Shown here piece by piece: positions 43,647 to 52,880 of a stretch of DNA of 64,000 bases. Origin of the DNA: UBA5951 sp009936885. GTDB taxonomy: Bacteria > Pseudomonadota > Alphaproteobacteria > Puniceispirillales > Puniceispirillaceae. Below the pieces are notes generated by a model that saw only the letters and a list, made by a program, of their open reading frames with translations, was not told the origin of the DNA and did not search any database. The stretch spans positions 1-64,000 of the forward strand of contig CALKVA010000008.1 in assembly GCA_937996625.1 (NCBI GenBank), in the 5' to 3' direction. A program made the position numbers and the translations under genes. Numbering within the stretch: the stretch's first letter is position 1; each line of letters begins with the position of its first letter.

Positions 43647-44066
43647 ATGGCATATTGGCTATTTAAATCAGAACCGAATACATGGTCATTTGATGATCAA
43701 CTGGCTAAGGGAGATGAAGGCGAAGGCTGGGATGGCGTTCGCAATTATCAAGCTGGCAATAATATGAAAGCTATGGAGATAGGAGATCTAGGATTTTTCT
43801 ATCACTCTGTAATTGAAAAACGCATTGTTGGAATTGTACGTGTTACCGAGAAATGGCACCTTGATCCAACCGACCCAACAGGGCGCTTTGGAATGGTTAC
43901 GGTAGTTGCGGTAAAAGAGGTTGTAAAACCTGTTACACTTGCAGAAATTAAAAATGAGCCGTTACTGGAAAATTTCGCACTCGTGCGTCAATCGCGTCTA
44001 TCCGTAGTACCTGTATTACAAGACGAATGGGGTATTTTACTAAATATGAGCAATACCGTTATATAA
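43647..44066 (+). CDS. EVE-domain protein
   Basis: Small protein (139 residues) consisting of a single EVE domain, a PUA-like fold thought to bind modified nucleotides in RNA or DNA. Typical features are the N-terminal YWLFKSEPNTWSFDDQ, the WDGVRNYQAGNNMKAM segment containing aromatic-cage residues, and GFFYHSVIEK. Such proteins are common beside housekeeping genes in alphaproteobacteria (YbaK/thymocyte nuclear protein 1-like). It follows gpsA by 56 bases. Binding to modified bases is known from homologues only. Confidence 0.9.
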   Translation: MAYWLFKSEPNTWSFDDQLAKGDEGEGWDGVRNYQAGNNMKAMEIGDLGFFYHSVIEKRIVGIVRVTEKWHLDPTDPTGRFGMVTVVAVKEVVKPVTLAEIKNEPLLENFALVRQSRLSVVPVLQDEWGILLNMSNTVI

Positions 44067-44088
44067 TGCTTACCAAAATATTCAGGCT

Positions 44089-44463
44089 TTAAGATTGGGC
44101 ATCCTTTCTAGAATTACGGTGAATAAAATACAAATTACGCGCATATATAAATAACCCCAGACCTTGACCGCATATGATAACAGGGTCTTTGCGCCATAGC
44201 GCATATAATAAAAGCACTAATCCGCCACCTATTGAGAAATACCAAAATGCAAGTGGAATGACCGATTTCTTTTCGCCTTCAGATTTAATCCATTGGATAA
44301 TAAACCTCATAGCGAATAAAAACTGTCCGCCAAAACCAACAATGACCATCAAAGTTGCTGGATTTTCAGAAATTGAAGCAGGCAGGAATGGAATAGCTGT
44401 GTGCAGAAAGCTACCCGTTGCTAGTGCGGACGTACCTATTATATTTGAGATGATATCAAGCAT
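44089..44463 (-). CDS. Stand-alone LAB_N (lipid-A-disaccharide synthase N-terminal-like) membrane protein
   Basis: Integral membrane protein of 124 residues with about three helices, matching the LAB_N domain: GFGGQFLFAMRFIIQWIKSE, PLAFWYFSIGGGLVLLLYA, and GLFIYARNLYFI. Stand-alone LAB_N proteins occur beside polyprenyl-phosphate glycosyltransferases, and the next two genes are exactly a GT2 and an ArnT-like GT39. It may help move or make a lipid-linked sugar; small membrane proteins do this job in other ArnT-type systems. That function is inference. It ends ten bases after the GT2 gene (GT2 on the same strand, upstream). Confidence 0.82.
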   Translation of the reverse strand: MLDIISNIIGTSALATGSFLHTAIPFLPASISENPATLMVIVGFGGQFLFAMRFIIQWIKSEGEKKSVIPLAFWYFSIGGGLVLLLYALWRKDPVIICGQGLGLFIYARNLYFIHRNSRKDAQS

Positions 44464-44473
44464 TTAGTTTTTT

Positions 44474-45277
44474 TCAGTACTTCTCGGTTTCATTATTATG
44501 TAATGTTTTTGGGGAAATCTCTTTAATTTCTTCTGGGTGGTTTGTGCGACTAAGAAGCCACATAACGCCCATAATATCAGAAATTCCAACCAGTAATCTA
44601 TCTAAAATTCCATATTTGGAATTGCCTTGCTCGCGAGCGCGGTGACCAACTGGCACTTCAATTACCACCCCCCCTTCTCTTCGAACCAGAACCGACATAA
44701 ACCGATGCATATGATTAAAAAAAGGAACCCGCAAAAATACTTCCCTATCTACTATTTTAATCCCACAGCCAGAGTCAGGGTGAGAATCTTTTAGCAACCA
44801 ACCTCTTAGGTTCTTAGCTCTGCGAGAAGCAAATTTCTTCATTGCTGAATCTTTTCTTCCCTGTCGCACGCCCCCTGCCATGCCCAAATTAGGGCGCGCT
44901 GCCAATAAAGCTTTTTCTAACGCAGGCAGGTCAGCTGGGATATTTTGACCATCCCCATCTAAAACAGCAATGAGAGGCGCTCTTGAGGCAAGCAGCCCTG
45001 TGCGAATGGCAACGCTTTGTCCACTTCGTTTTTTATGACGTAAAACCCGCAACTCTTTAATTTCAGACACGCATTTTTGTAACTCAGCCCCTGTTTCATC
45101 CGTACTGCCATCATCAATATAAATAATTTCAAAAGATCTGCCTTGAAAAGTATTGCATATCTCGTCAATCAAGGGCCTGACATTTCCAGCCTCGTTCATA
45201 ACTGGCACAAGCACTGAAATCTCCGGTGCTAACACAGCATGAGATGCATTCTCTGGATAGGTGATAAATTGTGCCAT
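44474..45277 (-). CDS. Glycosyltransferase family 2 (polyprenyl-phosphate glycosyltransferase type)
   Basis: Cytoplasmic-face GT2 enzyme related to dolichyl-phosphate mannosyltransferase and ArnC, predicted to load a sugar onto undecaprenyl phosphate. Motifs: VLVPVMNEAGNV near the N-terminus, IIYIDDGSTDETG, the DXD-like AVLDGDGQNIPADLP, and HPDSGCGIKI with a downstream basic region. No long C-terminal membrane domain is present (267 residues), as in DPM1-type enzymes. Genes around it, an ArnT-like GT39 upstream and LAB_N downstream, fit a donor-synthesis role for lipid A or protein glycosylation. Confidence 0.88.
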   Translation of the reverse strand: MAQFITYPENASHAVLAPEISVLVPVMNEAGNVRPLIDEICNTFQGRSFEIIYIDDGSTDETGAELQKCVSEIKELRVLRHKKRSGQSVAIRTGLLASRAPLIAVLDGDGQNIPADLPALEKALLAARPNLGMAGGVRQGRKDSAMKKFASRRAKNLRGWLLKDSHPDSGCGIKIVDREVFLRVPFFNHMHRFMSVLVRREGGVVIEVPVGHRAREQGNSKYGILDRLLVGISDIMGVMWLLSRTNHPEEIKEISPKTLHNNETEKY

Positions 45278-45310
45278 AAAACATAATCTTAAGACGGTTT
45301 TTTAGTGGTC

Positions 45311-47053
45311 TTAGCCGTTCAAACTCTTATCGTCAAATTTAATCGAAGAAATGAAATATAATTCAACAAATTGTCCTTTAGAAATATTGAACCCGTCAAC
45401 CTTAGATAGCTGATGGGTCGGTATATCTAGCTTTAACGCAGCTGTCTGAAATTGTTTTAAATGGCGTGATTCAACGATGATTGTTGCCTCTGGCGCCTCT
45501 GCCAAAAGTAAGGCGGCCTCATTTGCAGAAAGCAATAAAATTTCTTCCCCCAATGTAAATACAGCAGAAGGTTCGTGATAACCTGCCAGTGCGATAATGT
45601 TAGCATCTATGGCAAGTGCTTCGAGTTCCTGTTCGATTAAGGACGCAATATGAATAGATTTTAAGTTCCCAATAATGCCAGAAAATAACACGCAATTAAA
45701 CGCAATTCCAAGAATACTAGCTACAAGCACGACCTGGCCACGTTTTATAATCTGAGTTGAATCATCCCTAATCCATTTAAAGCCGAATGCAAAAATACCA
45801 AAAATTAGTAATAATGCAAAAAGCACAAACGCAAATGCAAAGCCTCCATTTTCTGCCCCTAATTTTGCGGCACCCCACAATCCAGCTGAAAGCAGCAAAA
45901 CCCCGCTCAAAGCAGATATCACAAATATTATCACTTCAGTGATACGGCGCCATTTCAATAAGGAGACGGGCAGAAATACGGCTCTGCCAATAAGCATAAT
46001 AAGCGCTGGTAGTATCGGTAATATATAATGCGGCAATTTAGTTGGAATTAATTCGATCACAAACCAATAACCCACAAACCATACAAAACAGAACTTAGTT
46101 GCATCAGACCTCCAAAATTGAGCGTTTGTTCTACTAAAAGAGCCCAGAAATATAGAAACTGGAAACATCAATAACAGAATAGTTAACACATAAGTGCCAG
46201 GGGGTGCACCATGAGATTCCTGCCCACTAGCGAGTTTTGGCAAAAGGTCTTTTGTGACCGCTTGAGCAAGAAAACTGCCATCTGTAGCGATTGAAACAGC
46301 TAAAAACCAGGGAAGACAAATTATGCCAATAATAAGCAAGCCAGATACAAAACGAAGTTCTCTTATCCAGCGCAATTCGCGCTCTATAATCACCAATCCA
46401 AGCAGTGTCGTTAGCGCCAGAAAAGGTGCGATAGGTCCTTTAACCAATATGGCAAATGCCATTGAGACCCAAAACCAAACCCGCCCAGATCTATTATTTA
46501 GAAGGTGTTTGTTAAGGTGTTTATCAAGATGTCTATTTTTGTAAAATAACCATAAAGAGAACTGTTGAGTCATTATTAGGCTTAATAATAGTGAATCTGT
46601 TTTAGCGATATGCGCTTCGGCAAGTATAATAAAACAACTAGCAAGTAAAGACGAAGAGACAAGTTGCTGTAAATGGCGTGAATCAGGCCATAAATTTCGC
46701 ACAAACAAATAGCATAAAACCAGACTTACAATATAACCAACTAAGCTTGGGAGCCGATAGGATGATATGTCTTCTGAACCGAATAAGGCGGCTGATGCAG
46801 ATTGCAGCCAATAAATGCCAATTGGTTTTTTTGCTCGTAATTCATCTTGAAACTTAACCGTTATAATATCTGCTGTTTCCACCATTTGCTTACTTGCCTG
46901 CGCAAATCGTGCTTCGTCGCGATCAATAACGTTGATTGTAGCATGGCCAATTAGGATTAACAGACTGGCAAATATGACAAGAATCCATAAGCCCAACCGG
47001 CGGTGGCTTAACAATTTTGCATTAGCAAGCATTTCTGAATGGGAATTTAACAA
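45311..47053 (-). CDS. ArnT-like glycosyltransferase family 39 membrane protein
   Basis: Polytopic inner-membrane transferase of 580 residues with about twelve helices, predicted to transfer a sugar from undecaprenyl phosphate to lipid A or another periplasmic acceptor. The first periplasmic loop has the ArnT pattern NVIDRDEARFAQASKQMVE, followed by LRAKKPIGIYWLQ, and a soluble C-terminal domain (about 480-580). It begins the reverse-strand module with GT2 and LAB_N. Transfer of aminoarabinose cannot be claimed because no arnA/arnB genes are here; other sugars such as galacturonic acid are possible. Confidence 0.87.
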   Translation of the reverse strand: MLNSHSEMLANAKLLSHRRLGLWILVIFASLLILIGHATINVIDRDEARFAQASKQMVETADIITVKFQDELRAKKPIGIYWLQSASAALFGSEDISSYRLPSLVGYIVSLVLCYLFVRNLWPDSRHLQQLVSSSLLASCFIILAEAHIAKTDSLLLSLIMTQQFSLWLFYKNRHLDKHLNKHLLNNRSGRVWFWVSMAFAILVKGPIAPFLALTTLLGLVIIERELRWIRELRFVSGLLIIGIICLPWFLAVSIATDGSFLAQAVTKDLLPKLASGQESHGAPPGTYVLTILLLMFPVSIFLGSFSRTNAQFWRSDATKFCFVWFVGYWFVIELIPTKLPHYILPILPALIMLIGRAVFLPVSLLKWRRITEVIIFVISALSGVLLLSAGLWGAAKLGAENGGFAFAFVLFALLLIFGIFAFGFKWIRDDSTQIIKRGQVVLVASILGIAFNCVLFSGIIGNLKSIHIASLIEQELEALAIDANIIALAGYHEPSAVFTLGEEILLLSANEAALLLAEAPEATIIVESRHLKQFQTAALKLDIPTHQLSKVDGFNISKGQFVELYFISSIKFDDKSLNG

Positions 47054-47356
47054 CCAAGCTCTCTTCTAACTATTTTCATATAAAGCGACAATTAAATCTA
47101 TAAAAGTTGTCTATTTAATTGCCTATTTAATAGTTAGATTTAGCCGATTTAAGAAATTTTGACCATGGCCTGCTATAAATATTTCCTCTTTTTACAAAAT
47201 TTGTTTTATTTAACATTTAAAACAGTACTGCATTTTACTTTTATCTAATGTGAAAGAAACTTATAAGATATAAATCAAGATAATTTCCCACTTGCTTAAT
47301 CTGCTAATCACAGCACAATAGACGTAAAATTTGGGCTACGATTTTAAAGGACGGCT
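47054..47356. other. Divergent intergenic region between the ArnT-like gene and the aminopeptidase gene
   Basis: About 300 AT-rich bases without a convincing ORF or RNA gene. It must hold promoters for both divergent genes; AT-rich runs give many -10-like matches, so I do not choose one. A good ribosome site, AAAGGA, lies five bases before the aminopeptidase ATG. Confidence 0.6.
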
Positions 47357-48838
47357 ATGTTGGATTATCTTGAAGTTAAGACGGGGTTAACCTCTGATAA
47401 TGATGGGCTAAGGCCAGTTTACCTGATTATTTCCTCTGAATTTCATAAATGGGTAGAGAATAAACCCCCCTATTGGAAATCTTGGATAAAGCAAAATAAT
47501 TTCCAGCCTGATTCAGGTTGCTTTTTGCTCTTTCCTGATAAGAACGGAAATGTTGAAGCAGCATTATTAATAATCTCTGAATCATCTTCCACTTTTTTAA
47601 ATAACGCAGATACAAACTGGACTGACTCAGATTGGCCTGGCATTTGGGAAATGGCTATCGCTGCTAAAAAATGCCCTGCTGGTATCTGGAAAATAGAATT
47701 CGGGAATAAAGAATTTAAAAAAAAGCCGTTCATTTTAGGGTGGGGATTAGCACAATATAATTATGATTTTCCTGAAAAACCGAATGATCCTCAAAAGAAC
47801 CCCCCTAAAGATAAAGACCAAAATACAGAAAAACCTGAATCTGCGCAGCTATACGCACCAGATGCGGGAGAAGTGCCTGCATTGATTAAGGCTATATCGC
47901 TTTGCCGAAATCTTATTAATTTACCAGCAAACTATCTAAACACTTCAAAATTAGCACATATAGCTTCACAGCTTGCTGACAGGTTCTCAGCTGATTTCAC
48001 ATTGTATTCTGGTGCAAAGCTAGCAACACATGCACCATCAATTAATGTGGTTGGACGCGCTGCAGAAACGCCTCCGTGTTTAATAGATTTTAAATGGGGC
48101 ACAAAAGGACCTAAAATAACCGTAATTGGCAAGGGCATAACCTTTGATACCGGGGGTCTTGACCTCAAACCGTCAAAAGCCATGGAGATAATGAAAAAAG
48201 ATATGGGGGGAGCAGCACATGCCCTTGGTCTGGCATCGGCCATTATGGAAACTGGCCTTAGCGTACAATTACGTGTTTTAATACCAGCTGCCGAAAATTC
48301 AGTTTCTGATAAATCCATGCGGCCTCTTGATATTATTGAAACTGCTGCAGGAATTCCTGTTGAGGTAGGCAACACCGACGCAGAAGGACGCCTAGTATTA
48401 GCAGACGCATTATTCTACGCCAAAAAGGATAATCCAGACTTTGTGGTTGATTTTGCAACACTAACTGGTGCTGCCAGAGTAGCTCTTGGCACAGAATGCC
48501 CTGCTGTTTTTTGTAACAAAACAGAGACCGCTAGACAACTCATGTCGATAGGCGAGAAAATAGATGACCCGATTTGGCAACTGCCATTATTTGCGCCATA
48601 TGAGCGATATTTAAAAACAGGAACATCTGCGGTTTCAAGTACAGGTCAATCAGGATATGGCGGCGCTATAACAGCAGCACTATTCTTGCAAAAGTTCATT
48701 GGCAAAGATTTAAATTGGGCGCATATCGATGTTATGGCATGGAATCTCTCGAGCAGACCGGGCAGGCCAAAAGGAGGAGAAGCTATGGGACTTCGAACCG
48801 TTTATCAATATATTGCGGAACTTGCCAAAAATCATTAG
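47357..48838 (+). CDS. Leucyl aminopeptidase family (M17)
   Basis: Cytoplasmic dinuclear-zinc aminopeptidase of the M17 family, 493 residues, releasing N-terminal residues in peptide turnover. The C-terminal catalytic domain (about 180-493) carries GKGITFDTGGLDLK, MKKDMGGAA and NTDAEGRLVLADAL, which include the metal ligands and the catalytic Lys and Arg. The N-terminal domain is divergent, containing a Pro/Lys/Asp/Asn-rich linker (PNDPQKNPPKDKDQN near 140-155). This is the PepB-like branch often seen in alphaproteobacteria rather than classical PepA. It would suit peptide use alongside the peptide-type importer at 54-59 kb. Confidence 0.9.
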   Translation: MLDYLEVKTGLTSDNDGLRPVYLIISSEFHKWVENKPPYWKSWIKQNNFQPDSGCFLLFPDKNGNVEAALLIISESSSTFLNNADTNWTDSDWPGIWEMAIAAKKCPAGIWKIEFGNKEFKKKPFILGWGLAQYNYDFPEKPNDPQKNPPKDKDQNTEKPESAQLYAPDAGEVPALIKAISLCRNLINLPANYLNTSKLAHIASQLADRFSADFTLYSGAKLATHAPSINVVGRAAETPPCLIDFKWGTKGPKITVIGKGITFDTGGLDLKPSKAMEIMKKDMGGAAHALGLASAIMETGLSVQLRVLIPAAENSVSDKSMRPLDIIETAAGIPVEVGNTDAEGRLVLADALFYAKKDNPDFVVDFATLTGAARVALGTECPAVFCNKTETARQLMSIGEKIDDPIWQLPLFAPYERYLKTGTSAVSSTGQSGYGGAITAALFLQKFIGKDLNWAHIDVMAWNLSSRPGRPKGGEAMGLRTVYQYIAELAKNH

Positions 48839-48891
48839 CGTTATATAAAGATAATTAAATTCAGTTAATTATAAGTTTAGGGGAAATAAAA

Positions 48892-50037
48892 ATGGCTAAT
48901 TCTAAAAAAAAGGAAATTGGGCTTGCGATAGTGGGTTGCGGCGCTATCGGCAGGATAAGAGCCATCATGGCACGCGATTACCCAGGAATAGGTTGGATTG
49001 GCTTATGTGATATCGACACAGAACTTGGTAAGACATTACAAAAAGACACAAACGCAGATTTTTTTACAGATGATTATAACAAACTTCTCGCAAGAAGTGA
49101 GGTAGATGCCGTAATTATTGCAACTGATGAAAATCACCATTTTGGACCAACAATGGCAGCCGTAGAAGCTGGAGCAAGTTTATTTATCGAAAAGCCCCTA
49201 GCTACTGACATTCAGGAATCAGCAAAAATTTTGGCCGCAATAGAGGCCGCAGGGCTAGATGCGGTGATGGGATATACACAGCGTTTCAGGAGGCGTTTTC
49301 TCACTGTAAAACAACGCTTAGAAGAAGGACGCATTGGAGATGTCACATCAGTTGTTACCCGTGCATTTATGAATTCAATGGTGCCTATTGCTACCGTGCG
49401 GAGAACAAACGAGCGTCAAAATCTTACCCCAATGGTTGTATCTGGCACGCATAGCCTTGATATGTCTTTATGGTTGTTAGAGGGTAAGACACCCGCGCAA
49501 ATTTTTGCAAAATCAGTTGATAAATCGCTTTCACAATATGGTACCAAAGATGCAACATTCGGTCTTTTTACCATGGATGATGGCACGATTTTCAGCATGA
49601 ATATTAGCTGGGCACTTCCTCAGGTTTGGCCTGGATCAGTTTACGGGCTTGAGATTGGTATCGTTGGCACCGAGGGTGTGATTGATATAGAGGATACTCA
49701 TAGGGATCTAGTGCTGGCTAGCACAAAGTCACAAGGTGGGGGATATGTTCCCCATGGATTTGAGCCTCCGCAGAGACATGTTGATTTTCTTACATCTTAC
49801 CCGCCCGGCGATATTTATGGTGGCCAGCTATGGGGCCCTATGCGTGAAGAGACTAATTCTTGGTATCAGAGATTAGTTACTGGACAATCAACACCACACG
49901 CAACCGCCAAAGACGGGCATAGGAACCTAGTGCTTACAATGGCGATGGATGCATCAGCCTTTACCGGAGAGGCTATTGATTTAACCGATAATTTAGAAAA
50001 ACACATTCTAGAAATACAGTCCTCAGTGAAAAAATAG
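48892..50037 (+). CDS. Gfo/Idh/MocA-family NAD(P)-dependent oxidoreductase
   Basis: Dehydrogenase of the glucose-fructose oxidoreductase/inositol dehydrogenase family. The Rossmann loop AIVGCGAIGRIRA lies near residue 13, the family motif EKPLATD near residue 103 contains the catalytic Lys, and a GTHSLDMSLWLLEG helix holds the His/Asp pair. It is the first of three oxidoreductase genes on the plus strand (48892-51998), with a gap of 11-12 bases to each successor, a clear operon. Substrate unknown: sugar-like or hydroxy-acid compounds are usual for the family. AGGGGAA nine bases before the ATG supports the start. Confidence 0.88.
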   Translation: MANSKKKEIGLAIVGCGAIGRIRAIMARDYPGIGWIGLCDIDTELGKTLQKDTNADFFTDDYNKLLARSEVDAVIIATDENHHFGPTMAAVEAGASLFIEKPLATDIQESAKILAAIEAAGLDAVMGYTQRFRRRFLTVKQRLEEGRIGDVTSVVTRAFMNSMVPIATVRRTNERQNLTPMVVSGTHSLDMSLWLLEGKTPAQIFAKSVDKSLSQYGTKDATFGLFTMDDGTIFSMNISWALPQVWPGSVYGLEIGIVGTEGVIDIEDTHRDLVLASTKSQGGGYVPHGFEPPQRHVDFLTSYPPGDIYGGQLWGPMREETNSWYQRLVTGQSTPHATAKDGHRNLVLTMAMDASAFTGEAIDLTDNLEKHILEIQSSVKK

Positions 50038-50048
50038 GGAAAGTAATT

Positions 50049-51092
50049 ATGAAAGCACTTGTATCTCACGGACCTAATCAACCCTTTTCTCTAGAAAATG
50101 TTGCTGACCCTATTCCAGGACCTGGAGAAGCAGTTGCAAAAATTCTTGCCTGTGGTGCAGGACTCACAGTTCAGCATGTTAAAGCTGGGCGTTCTCCTGT
50201 TCCGTTCCCTCGAATATTAGGGCACGAAATTTCAGCAGAAATTGTTGAAACAAACGGAGATTGCGGCAATATTAAAGTTGGTATGCCTGTAACCGCATAT
50301 TTTTATCTGACCTGTGGCCACTGTAAATTTTGTTTAATTAATCGTCAAACGTTATGCAAAAATTTTGGTGGTTATATTGGTAGAGCCTGTGACGGCGGGT
50401 ATGCTGAATACATCAAATTACCTGCCAAAAATTTTGTTCCGATACCTGAGACTTTGGATATCTACAAAAATCCAGCTGAAATTGGAGTGATTTGTGATGC
50501 AATTGCCACCCCTTACAAGGTGCTTAGAAAGGGAAGAGTTGCCCCTTTAGATAAAGTGGCGGTATTTGGTGCTGGTGGGGGTCTTGGCATTCAGATGCTA
50601 AAAATGGCACGATGGGCAAACTGTCATGTTACAGCCGTGGACATAGATACGAGTAAGTTCTCAGCATGCCTTGAGCATGGAGCAGATATTTGTGTTAATG
50701 CAGGCAGTAATGATGCACATGAAGCACTAATGGATGCATCTAGTGGCGGCTTCGATGTGGCAATAGATTTTGTTTCCTCAACAAAAAGCCTAGAAATGGC
50801 TGTTGCGAGTTTAGGGATTGGCGGGAGATTATTAACACTTGGCGGGGGGGGTGGTGCTAATGCAGATTTCAAACTCAATGCAATGACTCTTTTATCAAAA
50901 GAAATTGAAGTTATGGGCAGCCGTTATTGCACTTATCAAGAAGTACTTGAAAGTTTGCAACTGGTGGGAGAACAATCACATAAGGGTCTTATGCCACTAG
51001 TCACACGCACTTCCGGTTTTGAGGGACTAGAAGAAATTCATAACGATGTTGAGCATAGTCGTATAACCGGAAGAGCTGCGCTCGTACTTTAA
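50049..51092 (+). CDS. Zinc-dependent alcohol dehydrogenase (MDR)
   Basis: Medium-chain zinc alcohol dehydrogenase of 347 residues. Catalytic zinc ligands appear as Cys in ILACGAGLTV and His-Glu in LGHEISAEIV; structural zinc cysteines cluster in TCGHCKFCLINRQTLC. The NAD-binding AVFGAGGGLGIQMLK is near residue 177. It resembles the 6-hydroxycyclohex-1-ene-1-carbonyl-CoA dehydrogenase/Zn-ADH branch in outline, but the substrate cannot be assigned. The gene follows the Gfo/Idh/MocA gene by 11 bases and precedes a hydroxyacid dehydrogenase by 12. Confidence 0.88.
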   Translation: MKALVSHGPNQPFSLENVADPIPGPGEAVAKILACGAGLTVQHVKAGRSPVPFPRILGHEISAEIVETNGDCGNIKVGMPVTAYFYLTCGHCKFCLINRQTLCKNFGGYIGRACDGGYAEYIKLPAKNFVPIPETLDIYKNPAEIGVICDAIATPYKVLRKGRVAPLDKVAVFGAGGGLGIQMLKMARWANCHVTAVDIDTSKFSACLEHGADICVNAGSNDAHEALMDASSGGFDVAIDFVSSTKSLEMAVASLGIGGRLLTLGGGGGANADFKLNAMTLLSKEIEVMGSRYCTYQEVLESLQLVGEQSHKGLMPLVTRTSGFEGLEEIHNDVEHSRITGRAALVL

Positions 51093-51104
51093 TTTTGGGG
51101 ATAA

Positions 51105-51998
51105 TTGATGAAAAAATCTGCAGGCATTGTGGGGCTTGGTGTACTTGGCTCTGCAATAGCACAATATCTACTCGAGAAGGATTACGAAATATACGGGTAT
51201 GATATAGCCCCAAATGCACTTAATGAGCTAGAAAAATTTGAAAACTTTAAAACATGCAGCTCACCTGCTAATGTATTGTCACATCAACAAATAACTCTTT
51301 TATGTTTGCCATCTGCTGCAAGCCTAGAAATAGTTGTGAAGGATTTATCCAAAAATTCATTACCGCATTCTAAACAACCCCTTTTAATAGAATTATCTAC
51401 TCTACCAGTGGACTCAAAAATCGCTGCGTTAAAGATCGCACAAGATAATAATATTAGAATGGTAGATTCACCAGTATCAGGAAATCGGATTGTCGCTTTA
51501 AATGGAAAATTATCCGCCTATTTGTCTGGTATTAGGCAAGATACTGAAATTGCCAAACCTTTATTAGATGCTTTTTGTCAGAAGGTTACTGAAGTTGGCG
51601 ATTTTGGGAATGGAAGCAAAATGAAGCTTATTGGCAACATTTTAAATCTTGTTCATAACAGTGTGACCGCTGAAGTTATGGTTCTTGGGATGAAAGTGGG
51701 GTTAGAGCCAGAATTAATTCATAAAGCAATTAGCGGCACATTTTCAAGCTCAGCAGTATTTGAAGGGCGCGGAAAATTAATGGTTGATAATAATTATGCC
51801 GTGGAAGGGATGAACTTTTCTACGCCTATAAAAGATAGTGATTTTATTACCAAATTAGCTAAAGATCATTTTGTGCCACTGCCTTTATACCAGGTCGCCT
51901 TACAATATTATTTAGCTGCAATGGCGCAGGGATACGAGGACCTAGACGCAGCTGCGGTTTGCGCAGTAGTTGAGAAGAATACAAATTTGAACCGCTAG
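51105..51998 (+). CDS. 3-hydroxyisobutyrate dehydrogenase-family protein with altered substrate motif
   Basis: Beta-hydroxyacid dehydrogenase-like protein: Rossmann loop GIVGLGVLGSAIAQ near residue 6 and catalytic lysine in GNGSKMKLIGNI near residue 181. The normally invariant D-x-PVSGG-x2GA-x2GTL substrate motif reads DSPVSGNRIVALNGKLSAYL, so the second Gly of SGG and the GA pair are replaced. That implies a different substrate from classical members. It is the last gene of the forward oxidoreductase operon and converges on the cyclic-nucleotide-binding-like gene. Confidence 0.82.
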   Translation: MMKKSAGIVGLGVLGSAIAQYLLEKDYEIYGYDIAPNALNELEKFENFKTCSSPANVLSHQQITLLCLPSAASLEIVVKDLSKNSLPHSKQPLLIELSTLPVDSKIAALKIAQDNNIRMVDSPVSGNRIVALNGKLSAYLSGIRQDTEIAKPLLDAFCQKVTEVGDFGNGSKMKLIGNILNLVHNSVTAEVMVLGMKVGLEPELIHKAISGTFSSSAVFEGRGKLMVDNNYAVEGMNFSTPIKDSDFITKLAKDHFVPLPLYQVALQYYLAAMAQGYEDLDAAAVCAVVEKNTNLNR

Positions 51999-52040
51999 TA
52001 GCATTTTAAAAAACTTTTTAATATTCTGGTTTATTTTAAT

Positions 52041-52823
52041 TTATATAATTTCAAAATTTTGGAAATTAGGATTTCGAAGAATATTCATAAAATCAAGTCG
52101 TCTGAGCACACCAAACACTGCTATTTGTACCAAACCAGTCTCCTTCAAAATTTCGGCTTCGATTATTTTTATGTCAATAGTTCTCAGCTTTGAATTTTCT
52201 GTTGCTTCAGCTGTGAGAGTTCGCTTAATACCCTGCAGAAGAGCGCTTTCACCAAAACATTCGCCTTTTTCAATAACAGCAATTTTATTACCACTCTCTT
52301 GAGACAATTTGATCGAACCACTTTCCACAAAATACATTTTTCTCGCAGTATCACCACAGCTAAATAATATTTGATTAGCCTCAATATTTAAACGTTTCAA
52401 TTCTTTGTCAAATTTGTAGAGAAATTCATCCTCAAAATAATAGGGTGCTTTAGAATTCCCTAAACCACATATTCTATTCATACTATATTTGATGATTGAT
52501 TTTACAAGGGCACTGCTCCGATTAACCTCTTCTCTCATTTTTTTACCATCAAATTTTATCAATAATATATCAGTTTTCCTTTTGTAATTGAGAATATTTT
52601 CCCTAGCATAAATGCTTTCGGCAATTCTAATGGGGTCATCAACCCTCAAGAGATGCGTAAAATTATTTTCCCCATAAGATAACACGTCCCCTTCTTTCAA
52701 AATAAAACAGGAGTTTCTAGTGTTTAAATCAAATTCTTCATTCAATTTTATTTGAATATACGAAAAATCTTCTCCCGATAGGCCATCTAAAATTGCGTTT
52801 AAATCTAGCATATTTCTACTCAA
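52041..52823 (-). CDS. Tandem cyclic-nucleotide-binding-like protein without helix-turn-helix
   Basis: Protein of 260 residues with two cNMP-binding-like beta-barrel regions: a degenerate one (about 25-110, starting CFILKEGDVLSYG) and a well-preserved one (about 150-245; LFSCGDTARKMYFVESGSIKL, KGECFGESALLQGIKRTLTAEATENSKLRTI). The phosphate-binding cassette is GESALLQGIKRTLTA with the Arg position occupied. No CRP-type helix-turn-helix follows, so it is not a classical DNA-binding regulator; it could sense a nucleotide and act on a partner. It lies 57 bases after a hydroxyacid dehydrogenase gene on the same strand. AT-rich codon use is somewhat stronger than in neighbours. Start ATG 52823 or 52811. 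Confidence 0.75.
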   Translation of the reverse strand: MSRNMLDLNAILDGLSGEDFSYIQIKLNEEFDLNTRNSCFILKEGDVLSYGENNFTHLLRVDDPIRIAESIYARENILNYKRKTDILLIKFDGKKMREEVNRSSALVKSIIKYSMNRICGLGNSKAPYYFEDEFLYKFDKELKRLNIEANQILFSCGDTARKMYFVESGSIKLSQESGNKIAVIEKGECFGESALLQGIKRTLTAEATENSKLRTIDIKIIEAEILKETGLVQIAVFGVLRRLDFMNILRNPNFQNFEII

Positions 52824-52880
52824 GTAATATGTTGTTTTCTTATGCCTTTAAATATTCTTTACTGTTTTCTAAAACACTTA

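Noticed and set aside
47932..48375. 147-residue minus-strand ORF within the aminopeptidase gene
   Set aside because: It lies opposite the catalytic domain of a clear M17 peptidase and shows no family features.
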